DNA from: Euryarchaeota archaeon UBA438
GTDB lineage: Archaea > Thermoplasmatota > Poseidoniia > Poseidoniales > Thalassarchaeaceae
Reading direction: 5' to 3'
Length of the DNA: 22,196 nt
NCBI GenBank assembly: GCA_002504435.1
Contig: DAQP01000024.1
Location: 25,651-47,846 of the forward strand
Shown here: in pieces, positions 1 to 8,587 of the stretch
How the letters are laid out: every line of letters starts with the position of its first letter
Position numbering within the stretch: the first letter of the stretch is position 1
The notes under the pieces: generated by a model
What the model was told of the DNA's origin: nothing
Databases searched by the model: none
Seen by the model: only the letters and a program-made list of their open reading frames with translations
Program-made: the position numbers and the translations under genes

Positions 1-396
1 GAATTGGATAGGGAAATTATTGTTCTTAGGAAGAAGCAGCAACAGGAAATGCTGGCAATCAAGCCCATTGTCGAGCTCATCTCCGCACCAGAGTCAGATG
101 ATGAAGCGATTGAAGAGAGTGAGGATGATGAGTTCCCAGATTTTTTCTCTATAGTAAATGAGCTATTAGGAAATATGCCCGAGGAATTCGTTCAGGAATT
201 CATAGAGTCCGAATCATTCGAGCTGTTCCAGAAGGTGGGTGAAGACCCATCGGGTTGTGATCAGGATACCAGGAGCGAGTTCTTCACCATGATTAATTCA
301 GTTCTGGGTGATCTCCCCGAGAGCGAAATAAATGACTTCGTTGCTTCGCCTGGTTTCCAAGTCTTTCAACGAATGAGTGAGTTATACGGAGAGTGA
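1..396 (+). CDS. Hypothetical acidic protein with a tandem 34-residue helical repeat (5' end outside window)
   Basis: The reading frame is open at the first base, so the gene probably starts upstream and this is its C-terminal part; the TTG at 4 is only a formal start. I do not recognise the family. After a short basic, helix-like stretch and a very acidic linker come two ungapped copies of a 34-residue unit, at 142-243 and 280-381. Both follow the pattern FF-[ST]-x-[VI]-N-x-x-LG-x-x-PE, later F-x-x-S-x-x-F-x-x-FQ, so an internal duplication is clear. There are no membrane segments or signal peptide. The next gene's GTG at 377 lies inside this gene's end, which suggests co-transcription. The function is unknown; the helical acidic repeats could be a protein-interaction module, but that is only inference. 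Confidence 0.7.
   Translation, partial: ELDREIIVLRKKQQQEMLAIKPIVELISAPESDDEAIEESEDDEFPDFFSIVNELLGNMPEEFVQEFIESESFELFQKVGEDPSGCDQDTRSEFFTMINSVLGDLPESEINDFVASPGFQVFQRMSELYGE
142..381 (+). repeat. Two tandem copies of a 34-codon unit (142-243 and 280-381)
   Basis: The two copies align without gaps at protein level with a 46-codon period. Shared positions include the starting FF, the central LG and PE, and the closing F-x-x-FQ. The similarity is in the protein rather than the DNA, which points to an old duplication within the gene. Confidence 0.7.
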
Positions 397-1207
397 TGAT
401 TTGGGTCTATTGGAGAAGGCAGGGAAGATTGCGGATGATAATACGGGCGATGAGGAAGCACCTGCTGCAGTTCCGGCAACTGTAGTTTTAGACCCTGAAC
501 CAGTTGCTGTAAAGCCGAAGAAGCAAAAGAAGGCTAAGAAGCAGAAGAAGCCGAAGAAGGAAAAGAAGCCTAAGAAGGCTAAGAAGCCCCGATCCTCGGT
601 AAAGGAGCTCCCGGATGGCTTCGAGCTTGCAGGACGTGGGAGGAGTTCACTGAGGTTCATAGTAGACTTCACGGTCAACTTCGGCCTAATCATAGGACTA
701 GTTGTATTTGGGCTGGTCTTGACATATACCGACATTACATGGCCACTGGTCTTGGTTCTGCTTCTTTCTATATTCAACATGGCGGTTATGCCAATTCAGT
801 ACAAGAGTTCGATGGGCAATGTCATCTCACGAACTAAGTTCATCAACTCACGCGGCGATTCTGCGATCTTCCTCTATCACATGTTGAAGAATATCAACAT
901 CCCAGCCTACCTGATTTTCTTCGGGGGTCTTCTAATTGCTATATCGGCAGGCACAGTATGGACAACAGCAACAAAAATCACTGTTGGGCTATCAATCGCT
1001 ATTATCCTAATCCCATTCCTGGATTGGATATTCCGCAGGACGAGGAAGGATAACCTAGGTTTGTGGGAGGTCGCCTTTGGGGGAGTGTGGCTAGTCAGAT
1101 CAACTGAAACATCCAGTGACGGCTCCAAGTTCATGAAGCGGTTGGAATCAATGGCTCAGTATGCAGAGACCAAGGGATTCGTTGATGACGAGGACGATGA
1201 GTCCTAG
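377..1207 (+). CDS. Multi-pass membrane protein with Lys-rich N-terminal arm, RDD-like
   Basis: This is a 276-residue protein. Residues 1-45 are acidic, residues 46-71 are an almost pure Lys/Pro/Ala/Gln stretch (17 Lys in 26), and the rest holds about four hydrophobic helices near residues 95-117, 120-138, 174-196 and 201-219. The layout resembles the RDD membrane family: an Arg before the first helix, a mid-loop segment (MGNVISRTKFINSRG) like the family's conserved basic loop, and a closing segment after the last helix (RRTRKDNLGLWEVAFGGVWL) like the usual DK..LHD..AGT..V. The third D of the motif is not clearly conserved, so the assignment is tentative. RDD proteins are often called transporters but mostly lack a proven function. 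The GTG start overlaps the upstream gene by 20 bp; a TTG at 401 would avoid this. It ends 1 bp from the convergent CNNM-like gene. Confidence 0.75.
   Translation: MSYTESDDLGLLEKAGKIADDNTGDEEAPAAVPATVVLDPEPVAVKPKKQKKAKKQKKPKKEKKPKKAKKPRSSVKELPDGFELAGRGRSSLRFIVDFTVNFGLIIGLVVFGLVLTYTDITWPLVLVLLLSIFNMAVMPIQYKSSMGNVISRTKFINSRGDSAIFLYHMLKNINIPAYLIFFGGLLIAISAGTVWTTATKITVGLSIAIILIPFLDWIFRRTRKDNLGLWEVAFGGVWLVRSTETSSDGSKFMKRLESMAQYAETKGFVDDEDDES
512..589 (+). repeat. Low-complexity Lys-Lys-x coding tract
   Basis: Twenty-six codons in this stretch encode a KK-x pattern with 17 lysines, written almost wholly as AAG with repeated aagaagc units. It forms the cytosolic basic arm of the membrane protein at 377-1207. 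The simple DNA repeat could expand or contract easily. Confidence 0.85.
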
Positions 1208-1208
1208 A

Positions 1209-2264
1209 TTACTCGCTCTCCTCGATACGCTGTTTGGCTAGCTCACGCATATCTTCGTGATGTACGCCGTCGTCTATTCCAGCCTGATCTGACTCGTCGA
1301 CTATCTCTACGCCTAGTAGAGTCTCTATCACGTCCTCCATAGTCACGAGCCCCTCTGTACCTCCGAACTCGTCCTTAACAATCAGGATCTGGGTTTTGTT
1401 CTCCAGCAATACATCCAATGCTCGATCCACGGAATCATCGTCTCGACATGTGATCACTTCTCTAGAAATTTCTGACATCTTCTTGTCATATTCATCAACA
1501 GCGGCTCTCCGTAGAATCTCACTCCTCAGAACCACACCCCTCACATCATCAATCGTGTCACCGGTTACGGGCATCCTCCCATGAATCATAATGGGTATAT
1601 TCTCTATTACATCGGATACGGTATCGTCCACATTCACCGATGTTACTACGACACGTGGGGTCATCACCTCACTGATTTTTATCTCTCTCAATCTCAGTAG
1701 GTTATGAATCACAGTCTCCTCGTCTTGTTCAATTACATGGGTTTCTTCGGCTATATCCGCTAAGACGGATAGCTCATTCCTGGTAACGGTCTCAGTCTCG
1801 ACATCAGGTAATAGTGACCTAGTCAATTGAATCGGCTTGACTATCACCCACAGCAACACCATCATTGAATTCAATGCCCTAGCCGAGGGTACCGTCAACT
1901 TCCTCCAGTATAGTGCGCCAATGGTCTTAGGTAGAATTTCACTCAGCAGGAGTATAGCTAGTGTTAGAACAGCCGCGGCGACATGCACGATCGTCCCTCC
2001 GCCAAATTGTGTCTGCACCTCTGCCCCTACACCTAATGCTCCAACGGTGTGTGCGATAGTATTGAGGGTCAGTATGGCAGTCAATGGCCTCTCAGGGTCA
2101 TCCTTCCATTCACTCCACCTTTCACTAATAGAAGGATGAGTATCCTTCAGGGCAGCAATGTGCCCGTGTGTTGTTGAGAGTAGCACAGCCTCAAGTATGC
2201 TGCATAGGAATGAAGCACCCAGTGCCAGGGATGCATACGCAATGATCAATGTATAGTCAACCAA
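1209..2264 (-). CDS. CNNM/CorC-family membrane protein (DUF21 plus CBS pair)
   Basis: The N-terminal half carries four hydrophobic segments near residues 2-27, 58-80, 88-112 and 126-148, including SEILPKTIG, a typical DUF21/CNNM signature. A tandem CBS pair follows (about residues 195-250 and 262-315), starting at SEVMTPR and containing EFGGTEGLVTMEDVIETLLG, the characteristic end of the second CBS in this family. The C-terminal CorC_HlyC (transporter-associated) domain of longer relatives is missing. Family members are linked to magnesium or cobalt efflux, with the CBS pair sensing nucleotides. The start is TTG; the codon before it is a stop, so no earlier start exists. AAATTA at 2286-2281 on this strand, about 20 bp upstream, could be a promoter box. 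The substrate is not visible from sequence. Confidence 0.88.
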   Translation of the reverse strand: MVDYTLIIAYASLALGASFLCSILEAVLLSTTHGHIAALKDTHPSISERWSEWKDDPERPLTAILTLNTIAHTVGALGVGAEVQTQFGGGTIVHVAAAVLTLAILLLSEILPKTIGALYWRKLTVPSARALNSMMVLLWVIVKPIQLTRSLLPDVETETVTRNELSVLADIAEETHVIEQDEETVIHNLLRLREIKISEVMTPRVVVTSVNVDDTVSDVIENIPIMIHGRMPVTGDTIDDVRGVVLRSEILRRAAVDEYDKKMSEISREVITCRDDDSVDRALDVLLENKTQILIVKDEFGGTEGLVTMEDVIETLLGVEIVDESDQAGIDDGVHHEDMRELAKQRIEESE

Positions 2265-2354
2265 CTAGATTTCCTCACGGTAATTTGGGCGCGAATAGCA
2301 CGTCACTATCAGTCACGATTGGCTGCTCCCGGAACCCTTACGACCGATTGCGAC

Positions 2355-2361
2355 ATAAATA
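2355..2361 (+). promoter_or_regulatory. TATA-like box for metG
   Basis: ATAAATA is centred 24 bp before the GTG at 2382. That is the usual distance from an archaeal TATA box to a transcription start, so the metG message would be leaderless and begin at or next to its GTG. This argues against the in-frame TTG at 2319, which lies upstream of the box. Confidence 0.55.
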
Positions 2362-2381
2362 GGTGTCTAACCCCTAGAGTC

Positions 2382-4586
2382 GTGTCGGATGGTGGATATG
2401 TCACTATTTTCATGGCTTGGCCATATGTCAATGCGCCATTGCACCTAGGGCACGTGGCAGGAAATTGCCTTCCAGCCGATATTCAATACAGATACGAGAG
2501 AGCTAGGGGAAGAAGGGTTCTGATGTGTAGTGGTTCTGATGAGCATGGAACCCCAATCACACTTACAGCCGAGCAACTGGGAGTTTCCCCCCAAGAAATA
2601 GTCGATGAATATCATGAGATGGCTCTCAAGTCGCTAAACGATCTAGGTTGCTCGTGGTCGAATAATATAGACAGCAGAGGTGTTGAGTTTGGAGGTGCAC
2701 TATACAATAGAACGTCTGACATTAGGCATAAGGAGCTTGTCAGAGAGGTCTTCACTGACTTGCTAGGCTCTAACATGCTCTCCAAGCAAACCATGGAACA
2801 GTACTGCTCCATATCAGGGGACGTAGTAAGGTTCCTTCCTGATAGATACGTTGAGGGAACGTGTCCCGTATGCGAGGCTTCTGAGGCCAGAGGAGATCAA
2901 TGCGACGAATGTGGCTCTACATATGAGGCCCATGAGCTAATTAGTCCAGTATCCAAATTAGATCCTGATGCATCAATCGAGGTCAGAGATACTGATCACC
3001 TATTTTTCAGACTGGATATGTTCCAAGATAGTCTTGAGTCGCATGCTGCCTTGAGGAAAACTGTTTGGAAGCCAAATGTCCGTTCCATGACAAAAAACTG
3101 GCTGGACATGGGCCTCAGGCCAAGAGCTGTCACTAGGGACATAGACTGGGGAATTGAGCTCCCTATGGACGGCGATGAATGGTCCTCAAAGAGGGTTTAC
3201 GTTTGGTTCGAAGCCGTCCAGGGTTACTACACGTGCGCAAGGATTTGGTCCGAAAGGTTCGCCAATGCTAACGGCCACCCTGATGGAGACTCTGCTTGGG
3301 AGAGGTGGTGGAAGGTATCAGATGATGGCCAATCCCCGAAACACATCTACTTCATGGGCAAGGACAACATTCCATTCCATACTGTAATATGGCCTGCAAT
3401 AATCATGGGAATGAACTCTACTAGCTCAGAACGCCCGATTTCCCACATAGGAGAGCCAGGAGACATGGCGTTAGAATACAACGTTTCATCAAATGAGTAC
3501 CTGATGCTTCAGGGCGGCCAGTTCAGCAAAAGCAGAAAGCATGCAGTTTGGCTACCCTCATTCCTCGAGAAGTACGATGCGGACTCATTGAGGTACTACC
3601 TTTCAATAAACATGCCAGAGACCCATGATACTGACTTCAGATGGGAGGATTTTGTTGACAGGGTAAACAATGAGTTAATTGGCACATACGGGAACTTTGT
3701 TCACAGAGTAATGACATTGAGCCACAGACTAACCGATGGAAGCTCAAACCCACTATCTGAATTCGACGACCCTGGCTCACACACCAAAATTATTGAAGAT
3801 TCAATGAGTATAATCGAGTCAGCTATCTCCTCAATGGAGAGGCAGAGATTCAAGGAAGCTCTGAGATCGATAATGGGCATCGCACAAATTGGTAATGTGC
3901 TACTACAGAACGCAGCTCCATGGAAATTCATGAATTCCGAAGAGTCCGAAGATCGTACAAAATCCCTATCTTCCCTCGCAATGGCATGGAGACTTTGCAG
4001 GACCCTCTCAATACTTACAAGGCCATTCATGCCTTTCCAGTCAGAAAAATTATGGGCAATGCTGGGGGAAACTGCAGATATCGACTCAATGCTCTGGGAT
4101 GATTCGCTCGATACAGAATGCAGTCTGTTATGGAACCCCAAAAAACCACAACCATTGTTCTCTAGGCTAGATTTAGACGAAATAATCGCGGACGAGAAGT
4201 CAATTGTTGACGACAGTAACGTCAATGACCCGGAGCACGTCCCGGGGGACGGAGATGATTACATAGAGTTCGAAGATTTCCTCAAGGTCCAAATGAGAAC
4301 TGGCAAGATCACATCAGTAGAGGACCATCCCAATGCAGATAAGCTACTAGTAATAAAAATCGAAGATGGCCCTGGAACTTCAAGAACGGTTTGTGCAGGT
4401 CTGAAGGGAATTTACCAGGAGTCCGAATTATTGGGGCTAAATGTGGTGTACGTTGCCAATCTGGCACCCAGGGAATTAAGGGGGGTCCTCTCTGAGGGAA
4501 TGATACTCGCGGCTGACGACGGCGATGGCAATGTGAGGCTCCTCACTCCGGATGGGGAGATTACCCCGGGATCTACTGTCAGATAG
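2382..4586 (+). CDS. metG: Methionyl-tRNA synthetase with C-terminal tRNA-binding domain
   Basis: This 734-residue class I synthetase charges tRNA-Met with methionine. PLHLGH at about residues 20-24 is the HIGH signature. A four-Cys zinc knob (CPVC...CDEC) lies near residue 161. QFSKSRK near residue 380 is the KMSKS loop, with Gln in the first place and the key Lys kept. The last ~105 residues form an EMAP/Trbp111-type OB domain (FLKVQMRTGKI...HPNADKLLV...LAPRELRG) fused at the C terminus. I place the start at GTG 2382 because it fits the TATA-like box and leaves a normal short lead before the Rossmann strand; a TTG at 2319 would add 21 residues. Its end overlaps the convergent tsr3 by 8 bp. 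Confidence 0.96.
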   Translation: MSDGGYVTIFMAWPYVNAPLHLGHVAGNCLPADIQYRYERARGRRVLMCSGSDEHGTPITLTAEQLGVSPQEIVDEYHEMALKSLNDLGCSWSNNIDSRGVEFGGALYNRTSDIRHKELVREVFTDLLGSNMLSKQTMEQYCSISGDVVRFLPDRYVEGTCPVCEASEARGDQCDECGSTYEAHELISPVSKLDPDASIEVRDTDHLFFRLDMFQDSLESHAALRKTVWKPNVRSMTKNWLDMGLRPRAVTRDIDWGIELPMDGDEWSSKRVYVWFEAVQGYYTCARIWSERFANANGHPDGDSAWERWWKVSDDGQSPKHIYFMGKDNIPFHTVIWPAIIMGMNSTSSERPISHIGEPGDMALEYNVSSNEYLMLQGGQFSKSRKHAVWLPSFLEKYDADSLRYYLSINMPETHDTDFRWEDFVDRVNNELIGTYGNFVHRVMTLSHRLTDGSSNPLSEFDDPGSHTKIIEDSMSIIESAISSMERQRFKEALRSIMGIAQIGNVLLQNAAPWKFMNSEESEDRTKSLSSLAMAWRLCRTLSILTRPFMPFQSEKLWAMLGETADIDSMLWDDSLDTECSLLWNPKKPQPLFSRLDLDEIIADEKSIVDDSNVNDPEHVPGDGDDYIEFEDFLKVQMRTGKITSVEDHPNADKLLVIKIEDGPGTSRTVCAGLKGIYQESELLGLNVVYVANLAPRELRGVLSEGMILAADDGDGNVRLLTPDGEITPGSTVR

Positions 4587-5139
4587 TGGGCCTATCGAAG
4601 AACTCCCACTGTATTTCGGACAGTTCCTCGTTGCTTTTTGCATCCCTATATGCAATCAAAGGCTCGTAATTCAGATCGAAGAAGCTATCTCCGTATGGGA
4701 ATGACGAGAGTACAATTCTAGCTTGCTTTTCCCTCCCGAGTACGAACAATGAGGCAGCAAAGGCTTCTGATGTAGATAGTCTCCCAGGCTTACCCCACGA
4801 TACTGGATTTGCAGCTAAGAGTACTGGTAGTGTCCGCCCTTCGAGTCTAGTGTGTCTGCTGATGGCTTCCAATGACTCACCAATCCTCTTCCACGAGCAG
4901 TCTAATGCGACGATAGAACCGCCCCTATCAATTGACTTTCTATCATCCGGCCCCATCAATTTTCCACTATTTGGATCGAGTAGAAATCCCCTCTTTGGGG
5001 CTCTACGGACATCAAAGTGCAATATGGCGTTTCCAGCCTTCGCCATTCTTCTAGCACTGCATTTGCGCGGGTCATCCTGATCCAGGTGGACCACATGCAA
5101 CGGGACTGAGTCATCAATCGCCCTTGCTGAGGAACTCAT
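4579..5139 (-). CDS. tsr3: Tsr3-type rRNA aminocarboxypropyltransferase (DUF367)
   Basis: Tsr3 transfers the 3-amino-3-carboxypropyl group of S-adenosylmethionine to a hypermodified pseudouridine of small-subunit rRNA, and occurs in archaea and eukaryotes. The 186-residue product shows the family motifs in order: DQDDPRKCSARRM near the N terminus, the stretch ending VALDCSWKR near residue 80, and RTLPVLLAANPVSWGKPGRL followed by LSTSEAFAASLFVLG. I choose ATG 5139 because AGGAG lies nine bases upstream at 5153-5149; ATG 5148 has that motif directly against it. The gene starts inside the 3' end of mbf1, which indicates translational coupling. Pairing an rRNA modification enzyme with MBF1 fits a translation-linked operon. 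Confidence 0.93.
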   Translation of the reverse strand: MSSSARAIDDSVPLHVVHLDQDDPRKCSARRMAKAGNAILHFDVRRAPKRGFLLDPNSGKLMGPDDRKSIDRGGSIVALDCSWKRIGESLEAISRHTRLEGRTLPVLLAANPVSWGKPGRLSTSEAFAASLFVLGREKQARIVLSSFPYGDSFFDLNYEPLIAYRDAKSNEELSEIQWEFFDRPTI

Positions 5140-5602
5140 CCAATGCATCTCCTATTGTCATCCCACGACCGCTCGGTACGTTCACAGCTCGTTCCATATC
5201 TTCTTCCGCCTCTACAAGTAGTGTAATTGCAAGAGCCTTCTCAATTTTCATAGCAATTGAATCGGACGGCACAATCCCACTCTCGACCTTCTGAATATCG
5301 TTTAATCTGACGTTTATCCTCTTTGCTAGGTCCCTTTGTTCCCAGCCCTTGGAAACTCTAGCCTTCCTTACTCTAAGGTGGAAATCTGGTGCAATTTCCT
5401 TCTCAGCCTTCTTTGACATCGGCCTATCGCTAGGCCTTTTCAATTTAGACTGGGGAGTTGTGGGCACTTTAGGCACATATCTCTCGAGTACTAGCATTTT
5501 GTTGGATTCAATGCAACGCGAGCAACATCTCAATCTGGCTCCTGAGACCTCTGCCAACAGGGTCGTGACGCGATCCGTGCCGCACATCTCACACGTCCCC
5601 AT
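5114..5602 (-). CDS. mbf1: Multiprotein bridging factor 1 (archaeal MBF1, zinc ribbon plus HTH)
   Basis: The 162-residue protein begins with a zinc ribbon (CEMC at residues 4-7, then CCSRC near residues 27-31), continues through a basic linker, and ends with a Cro/C1-type helix-turn-helix (about residues 88-145, with WEQRDLAKRINVRLNDIQKVESG). This is the layout of archaeal MBF1, a conserved coactivator-like protein linked in archaea to ribosomes and translation. ATG 5602 is chosen because the zinc ribbon follows at once; longer in-frame starts would run into the divergent PAN gene. The promoter probably lies in the 72-bp divergent spacer, where a CATATGG about 26 bp upstream is a candidate TATA box. 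tsr3 follows with overlap. Confidence 0.93.
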   Translation of the reverse strand: MGTCEMCGTDRVTTLLAEVSGARLRCCSRCIESNKMLVLERYVPKVPTTPQSKLKRPSDRPMSKKAEKEIAPDFHLRVRKARVSKGWEQRDLAKRINVRLNDIQKVESGIVPSDSIAMKIEKALAITLLVEAEEDMERAVNVPSGRGMTIGDALDEFLSKGD

Positions 5603-5674
5603 GGCACTCACTAGGGCATATACACCATATGGATTGGGGTGAAAGATGAAATCTGTATGCCCTGCCACGGGCTC

Positions 5675-6892
5675 ATGGCATCCGAGTCCGATAGCCAACC
5701 CAATGACGTTCAGGAGTCCCTGAAATCATCAGTAAGGAGACTTCAGTCGGAGATGAGGGAGTTGTCAGAATCGGCCCACCAGTTGCTGACTGAGAAAATG
5801 GTTCTCGAGAACGAGGTTTCTCAGGTCAAGAAGAGGGCGAACAGGCTCGAAGAGGAAATTAGGAATCTGAGATCCCCTCCAATGATTATTGGATATATCC
5901 AAGATGTTACTGATGAGGGAGCAATAGTAAGGAGCTCCAATGGAACCGTTTTTCTTGTTTCTGTCAACAATAGGATCGACTCTTCCAGACTAGTTTCTGG
6001 TGCGAGGGTTGCTTTGAATCAGGATACCCTTTCTGTAATTGAGATTCTAGATGATTCATGGGACCCTCTAGTTGTAACTGCTGAGATTATCGATAGGCCA
6101 GACGTGACATTTGATGACATTGGAGGACTCGATGAACAGATTTCCAAACTCAAGGAGACTGTTGAGTTATCATTCAGAAATCCCGAGGCTTTCAGAAGAT
6201 TCGGTATTGAGCCTCCGAAGGGGATACTCCTTACTGGAAGTCCGGGTACTGGTAAAACACTACTCGCCAAGGCTGTGGCCAACTCAACCGATGCAGTCTT
6301 CCTCGGAATCGTTGCATCCGAACTAGCGCAGAAGTATATCGGTGAAGGAGGTAGGCTTGTTAGAGAGCTGTTCGATCTCGCTAGAAACAGAGCACCAGCT
6401 ATCGTATTTATTGACGAGTTGGATGCCATAGGCTCCAAGAGGCTCGATACGGCCACATCAGGTGACAGAGAGGTTCAGAGAACACTGATGCAACTACTCG
6501 CTGAGCTAGATGGATTCGAATCTCTGGAGAATGTAAAGGTGATAGCGGCAACTAACCGGCCGGAACTATTGGATGAGGCGCTACTCCGCCCAGGTAGGTT
6601 CGATAGGGTTGTCGAGGTTCCTATGCCCGATGAAGAGGCTCGTCTCGCTATCCTGAGCGTCCATACGGCCAATACACCACTCACCAAAGGGGTATCATTG
6701 GAGTCCCTAGCTAGGAAAACAGAAGGTTTCAGTGGGGCTGAAATCATGTCCTTAGTCACCGAGGCTGGAGTTACTGCCATTAGCGAGGGGAGGAAGAAGG
6801 TCTCCAAATCTGATTTTTCTAAGGCCTTGCTAGCTGTCGAAAGAAATCTGGACAATAAATCCAATATTTCCAACCATAGGCTGTACGACTAA
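5675..6892 (+). CDS. pan: Proteasome-activating nucleotidase (PAN AAA+ ATPase)
   Basis: PAN unfolds substrates and feeds them to the archaeal 20S proteasome. The 405-residue protein has an N-terminal coiled coil (about residues 12-68), an OB-like domain (about 70-125), and an AAA+ module with DIGGLDEQ, Walker A GSPGTGKT (188-195), Walker B IVFIDELDAIG (near 243), and the sensor/arginine-finger region AATNRPELLDEALLRPGRFD. It ends in Leu-Tyr-Asp, matching the HbYX tail that docks into the proteasome and opens its gate. This separates PAN from other Cdc48-like ATPases. ATG 5675 is preferred over GTG 5639, which would add 12 residues. No 20S subunit gene is in the window. It is divergent from mbf1 and 35 bp upstream of the formimidoyltransferase gene. 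Confidence 0.95.
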   Translation: MASESDSQPNDVQESLKSSVRRLQSEMRELSESAHQLLTEKMVLENEVSQVKKRANRLEEEIRNLRSPPMIIGYIQDVTDEGAIVRSSNGTVFLVSVNNRIDSSRLVSGARVALNQDTLSVIEILDDSWDPLVVTAEIIDRPDVTFDDIGGLDEQISKLKETVELSFRNPEAFRRFGIEPPKGILLTGSPGTGKTLLAKAVANSTDAVFLGIVASELAQKYIGEGGRLVRELFDLARNRAPAIVFIDELDAIGSKRLDTATSGDREVQRTLMQLLAELDGFESLENVKVIAATNRPELLDEALLRPGRFDRVVEVPMPDEEARLAILSVHTANTPLTKGVSLESLARKTEGFSGAEIMSLVTEAGVTAISEGRKKVSKSDFSKALLAVERNLDNKSNISNHRLYD

Positions 6893-6927
6893 CAGTAACC
6901 CTATTTCCCACCCCTCAATCCCGGGTC

Positions 6928-7965
6928 GTGAATCGTGTCCTAATCGAGTGTGTGCCAAATTTCAGTGAGGGGAGGGACCAATCTGTAATTGATCGGATTA
7001 CTAGGCCGATTATTGATGCCGTTGGCGTAGATTTACTGGATATCGATATGGGCTATGATTTCAATAGAACCGTTGTAACAATGGTGGGCGAGCCAGAGGC
7101 CGTTCTCAAAGCTGTAATAGACTGTACTTCCATTGCCGTTGATCTGATAGATATGAGGAATCACACGGGTGAGCACGCTCGAATGGGTGCTGTGGACGTC
7201 GTCCCATTCATCCCCCTTAGCGGCTCTACAATGGATGATTGTGTAATCCTTTCACAGAGATACGCGGAAGCCGTTTCTGAGCTACTGGGACTCTCTGTAT
7301 ACCTATACGCAGAGGCGGCAAGAAAGGTGGAAAGGATCAGGTTACCGGATATTAGGAAGGGTGAGTATGAAGGAATGGAGAAGAAAATCTCATCTGAAGG
7401 ATGGGAGCCTGACTACGGACCCACTATTTTCAACCCATCAACGGGTGTCACTGCAACAGGGGCGAGGCAGATTCTCATTGCCTACAACGTCAATCTGGAT
7501 ACTAAAGATAAGAAAATTGCCAATTCAATAGCATCCATGATTAGGACTAGTGGGGCATTAGTCAGAGACGAAAACGGTGACAAGATCATTGGTGAGGATG
7601 GGAAGCCGTTGAGGACGCCAGGGGTTTTCCAGTCACTACAAGCGGCTGGGTGGATGTACGATGAAGATACTGCCCAGGTGTCGATGAACCTGCTTGACCA
7701 TAGCGTAACCGGCCTTCACGACGTCACTGAGGCAATCAGAATTGAGGCCAATAATCTAGGCCATTCTGTTATTGCCTCTGAACTCGTTGGACTAGTTCCC
7801 CTAAATGCTATGTTATCTGCTGGTAAGAAATATCTCAGGGATACTGAAGGCGTCGATGAGATAGAGTTAGTAAATGCCGCCATCAACGGACTATCATTGG
7901 ATAAATTCGGGGAGTTCGATCCCCAAACATCCATCATTGAATGGGCAATTAACAGAGGTGACTGA
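6928..7965 (+). CDS. ftcD: Glutamate formimidoyltransferase
   Basis: This enzyme moves the formimino group from N-formimino-L-glutamate, the product of histidine breakdown, to tetrahydrofolate and releases glutamate. The 345-residue protein matches the two formiminotransferase subdomains: it opens with RVLIECVPNFSEGRD, contains the active-site stretch NHTGEHARMGAVDVVPFIP with the catalytic His, then FNPSTGVTATGARQILIAYN and a C-terminal part with LVGLVPLNAM. In animals this domain is fused to a cyclodeaminase; here that activity is encoded by the next gene, one base past the stop. The GTG start gives the expected N terminus. No convincing promoter is visible in the 35-bp gap after PAN, so read-through from PAN is possible. 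Confidence 0.95.
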   Translation: MNRVLIECVPNFSEGRDQSVIDRITRPIIDAVGVDLLDIDMGYDFNRTVVTMVGEPEAVLKAVIDCTSIAVDLIDMRNHTGEHARMGAVDVVPFIPLSGSTMDDCVILSQRYAEAVSELLGLSVYLYAEAARKVERIRLPDIRKGEYEGMEKKISSEGWEPDYGPTIFNPSTGVTATGARQILIAYNVNLDTKDKKIANSIASMIRTSGALVRDENGDKIIGEDGKPLRTPGVFQSLQAAGWMYDEDTAQVSMNLLDHSVTGLHDVTEAIRIEANNLGHSVIASELVGLVPLNAMLSAGKKYLRDTEGVDEIELVNAAINGLSLDKFGEFDPQTSIIEWAINRGD

Positions 7966-7966
7966 T

Positions 7967-8587
7967 ATGAACGATGGATATGCGGACATACTCAACAGTA
8001 TCGCATCTTCTGACCCGACACCAGGGGGTGGATCCGTAGCGGCCTTGGCGCTCTCTCATGCACATGCTCTTGCTGCAATGGTATCCAGACTGACAATAGG
8101 TAGGGAAAAATGGAAAGACGGACATGCTACAGCCGAAGAAATAATCGCTAATTCCGAGGAGAGGATAGAGGAATCTATTGTCATGGCACGAGAGGATGCT
8201 GAATCTTTTGATCGAGTAATGATGGCCTATAGATTACCGCGAAATAATGAGGATGAGATCGAGGCTCGAAAAGCCTCCATTAGGGATGCGACAATTGGTG
8301 CTGCAAACTCCCCTCTGAAAATTGCCAACAGCTCTCTTCAGCTCCTAGACTCCATTATTGATCTGGCAAAATTTGGAAACTCAAACGCTCTAACTGATTT
8401 GGCCGCCTCTGCAGAGTTGGCCAAGGCATCATTCGTCATTGCTTCAATGAATGTCAGGATAAATCTCGACTCAATTGATGGCAAGGAATGCGAGAGCATC
8501 TCCTCGCGCCTATCATCATTGGAGAGTGACGTCGACGCGCGCTATGCCAATCTTAGAGAAATAATTGATGAGAGGTTGGGATGGTAA
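7967..8587 (+). CDS. fchA: Formimidoyltetrahydrofolate cyclodeaminase
   Basis: The enzyme deaminates 5-formimino-tetrahydrofolate to 5,10-methenyl-tetrahydrofolate, completing recovery of the one-carbon unit of histidine. The 206-residue, mostly helical protein has the family signature DPTPGGGSVAALALSHAHAL near the N terminus and the typical later segment with NSNALTDLAASAELAKASF. ATG 7967 is supported by the strong Shine-Dalgarno match GAGGTGA at 7955-7961, five bases upstream; the in-frame start at 7874 would lie deep in the preceding gene. It overlaps the start of the urocanase gene, so translation is probably coupled. The split from the transferase matches bacterial two-gene forms rather than the animal fusion. 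Confidence 0.94.
   Translation: MNDGYADILNSIASSDPTPGGGSVAALALSHAHALAAMVSRLTIGREKWKDGHATAEEIIANSEERIEESIVMAREDAESFDRVMMAYRLPRNNEDEIEARKASIRDATIGAANSPLKIANSSLQLLDSIIDLAKFGNSNALTDLAASAELAKASFVIASMNVRINLDSIDGKECESISSRLSSLESDVDARYANLREIIDERLGW

Noticed and set aside
382..780. 132-codon open frame on the minus strand opposite the Lys-rich membrane protein gene
   Set aside because: Its Phe-rich sequence is only the complement of the KK-x tract, and the plus-strand frame has coherent membrane helices.
3701..4225. 174-codon open frame on the minus strand inside metG
   Set aside because: It lies fully opposite a conserved part of methionyl-tRNA synthetase, is Ser/Leu-rich and shows no family motif.
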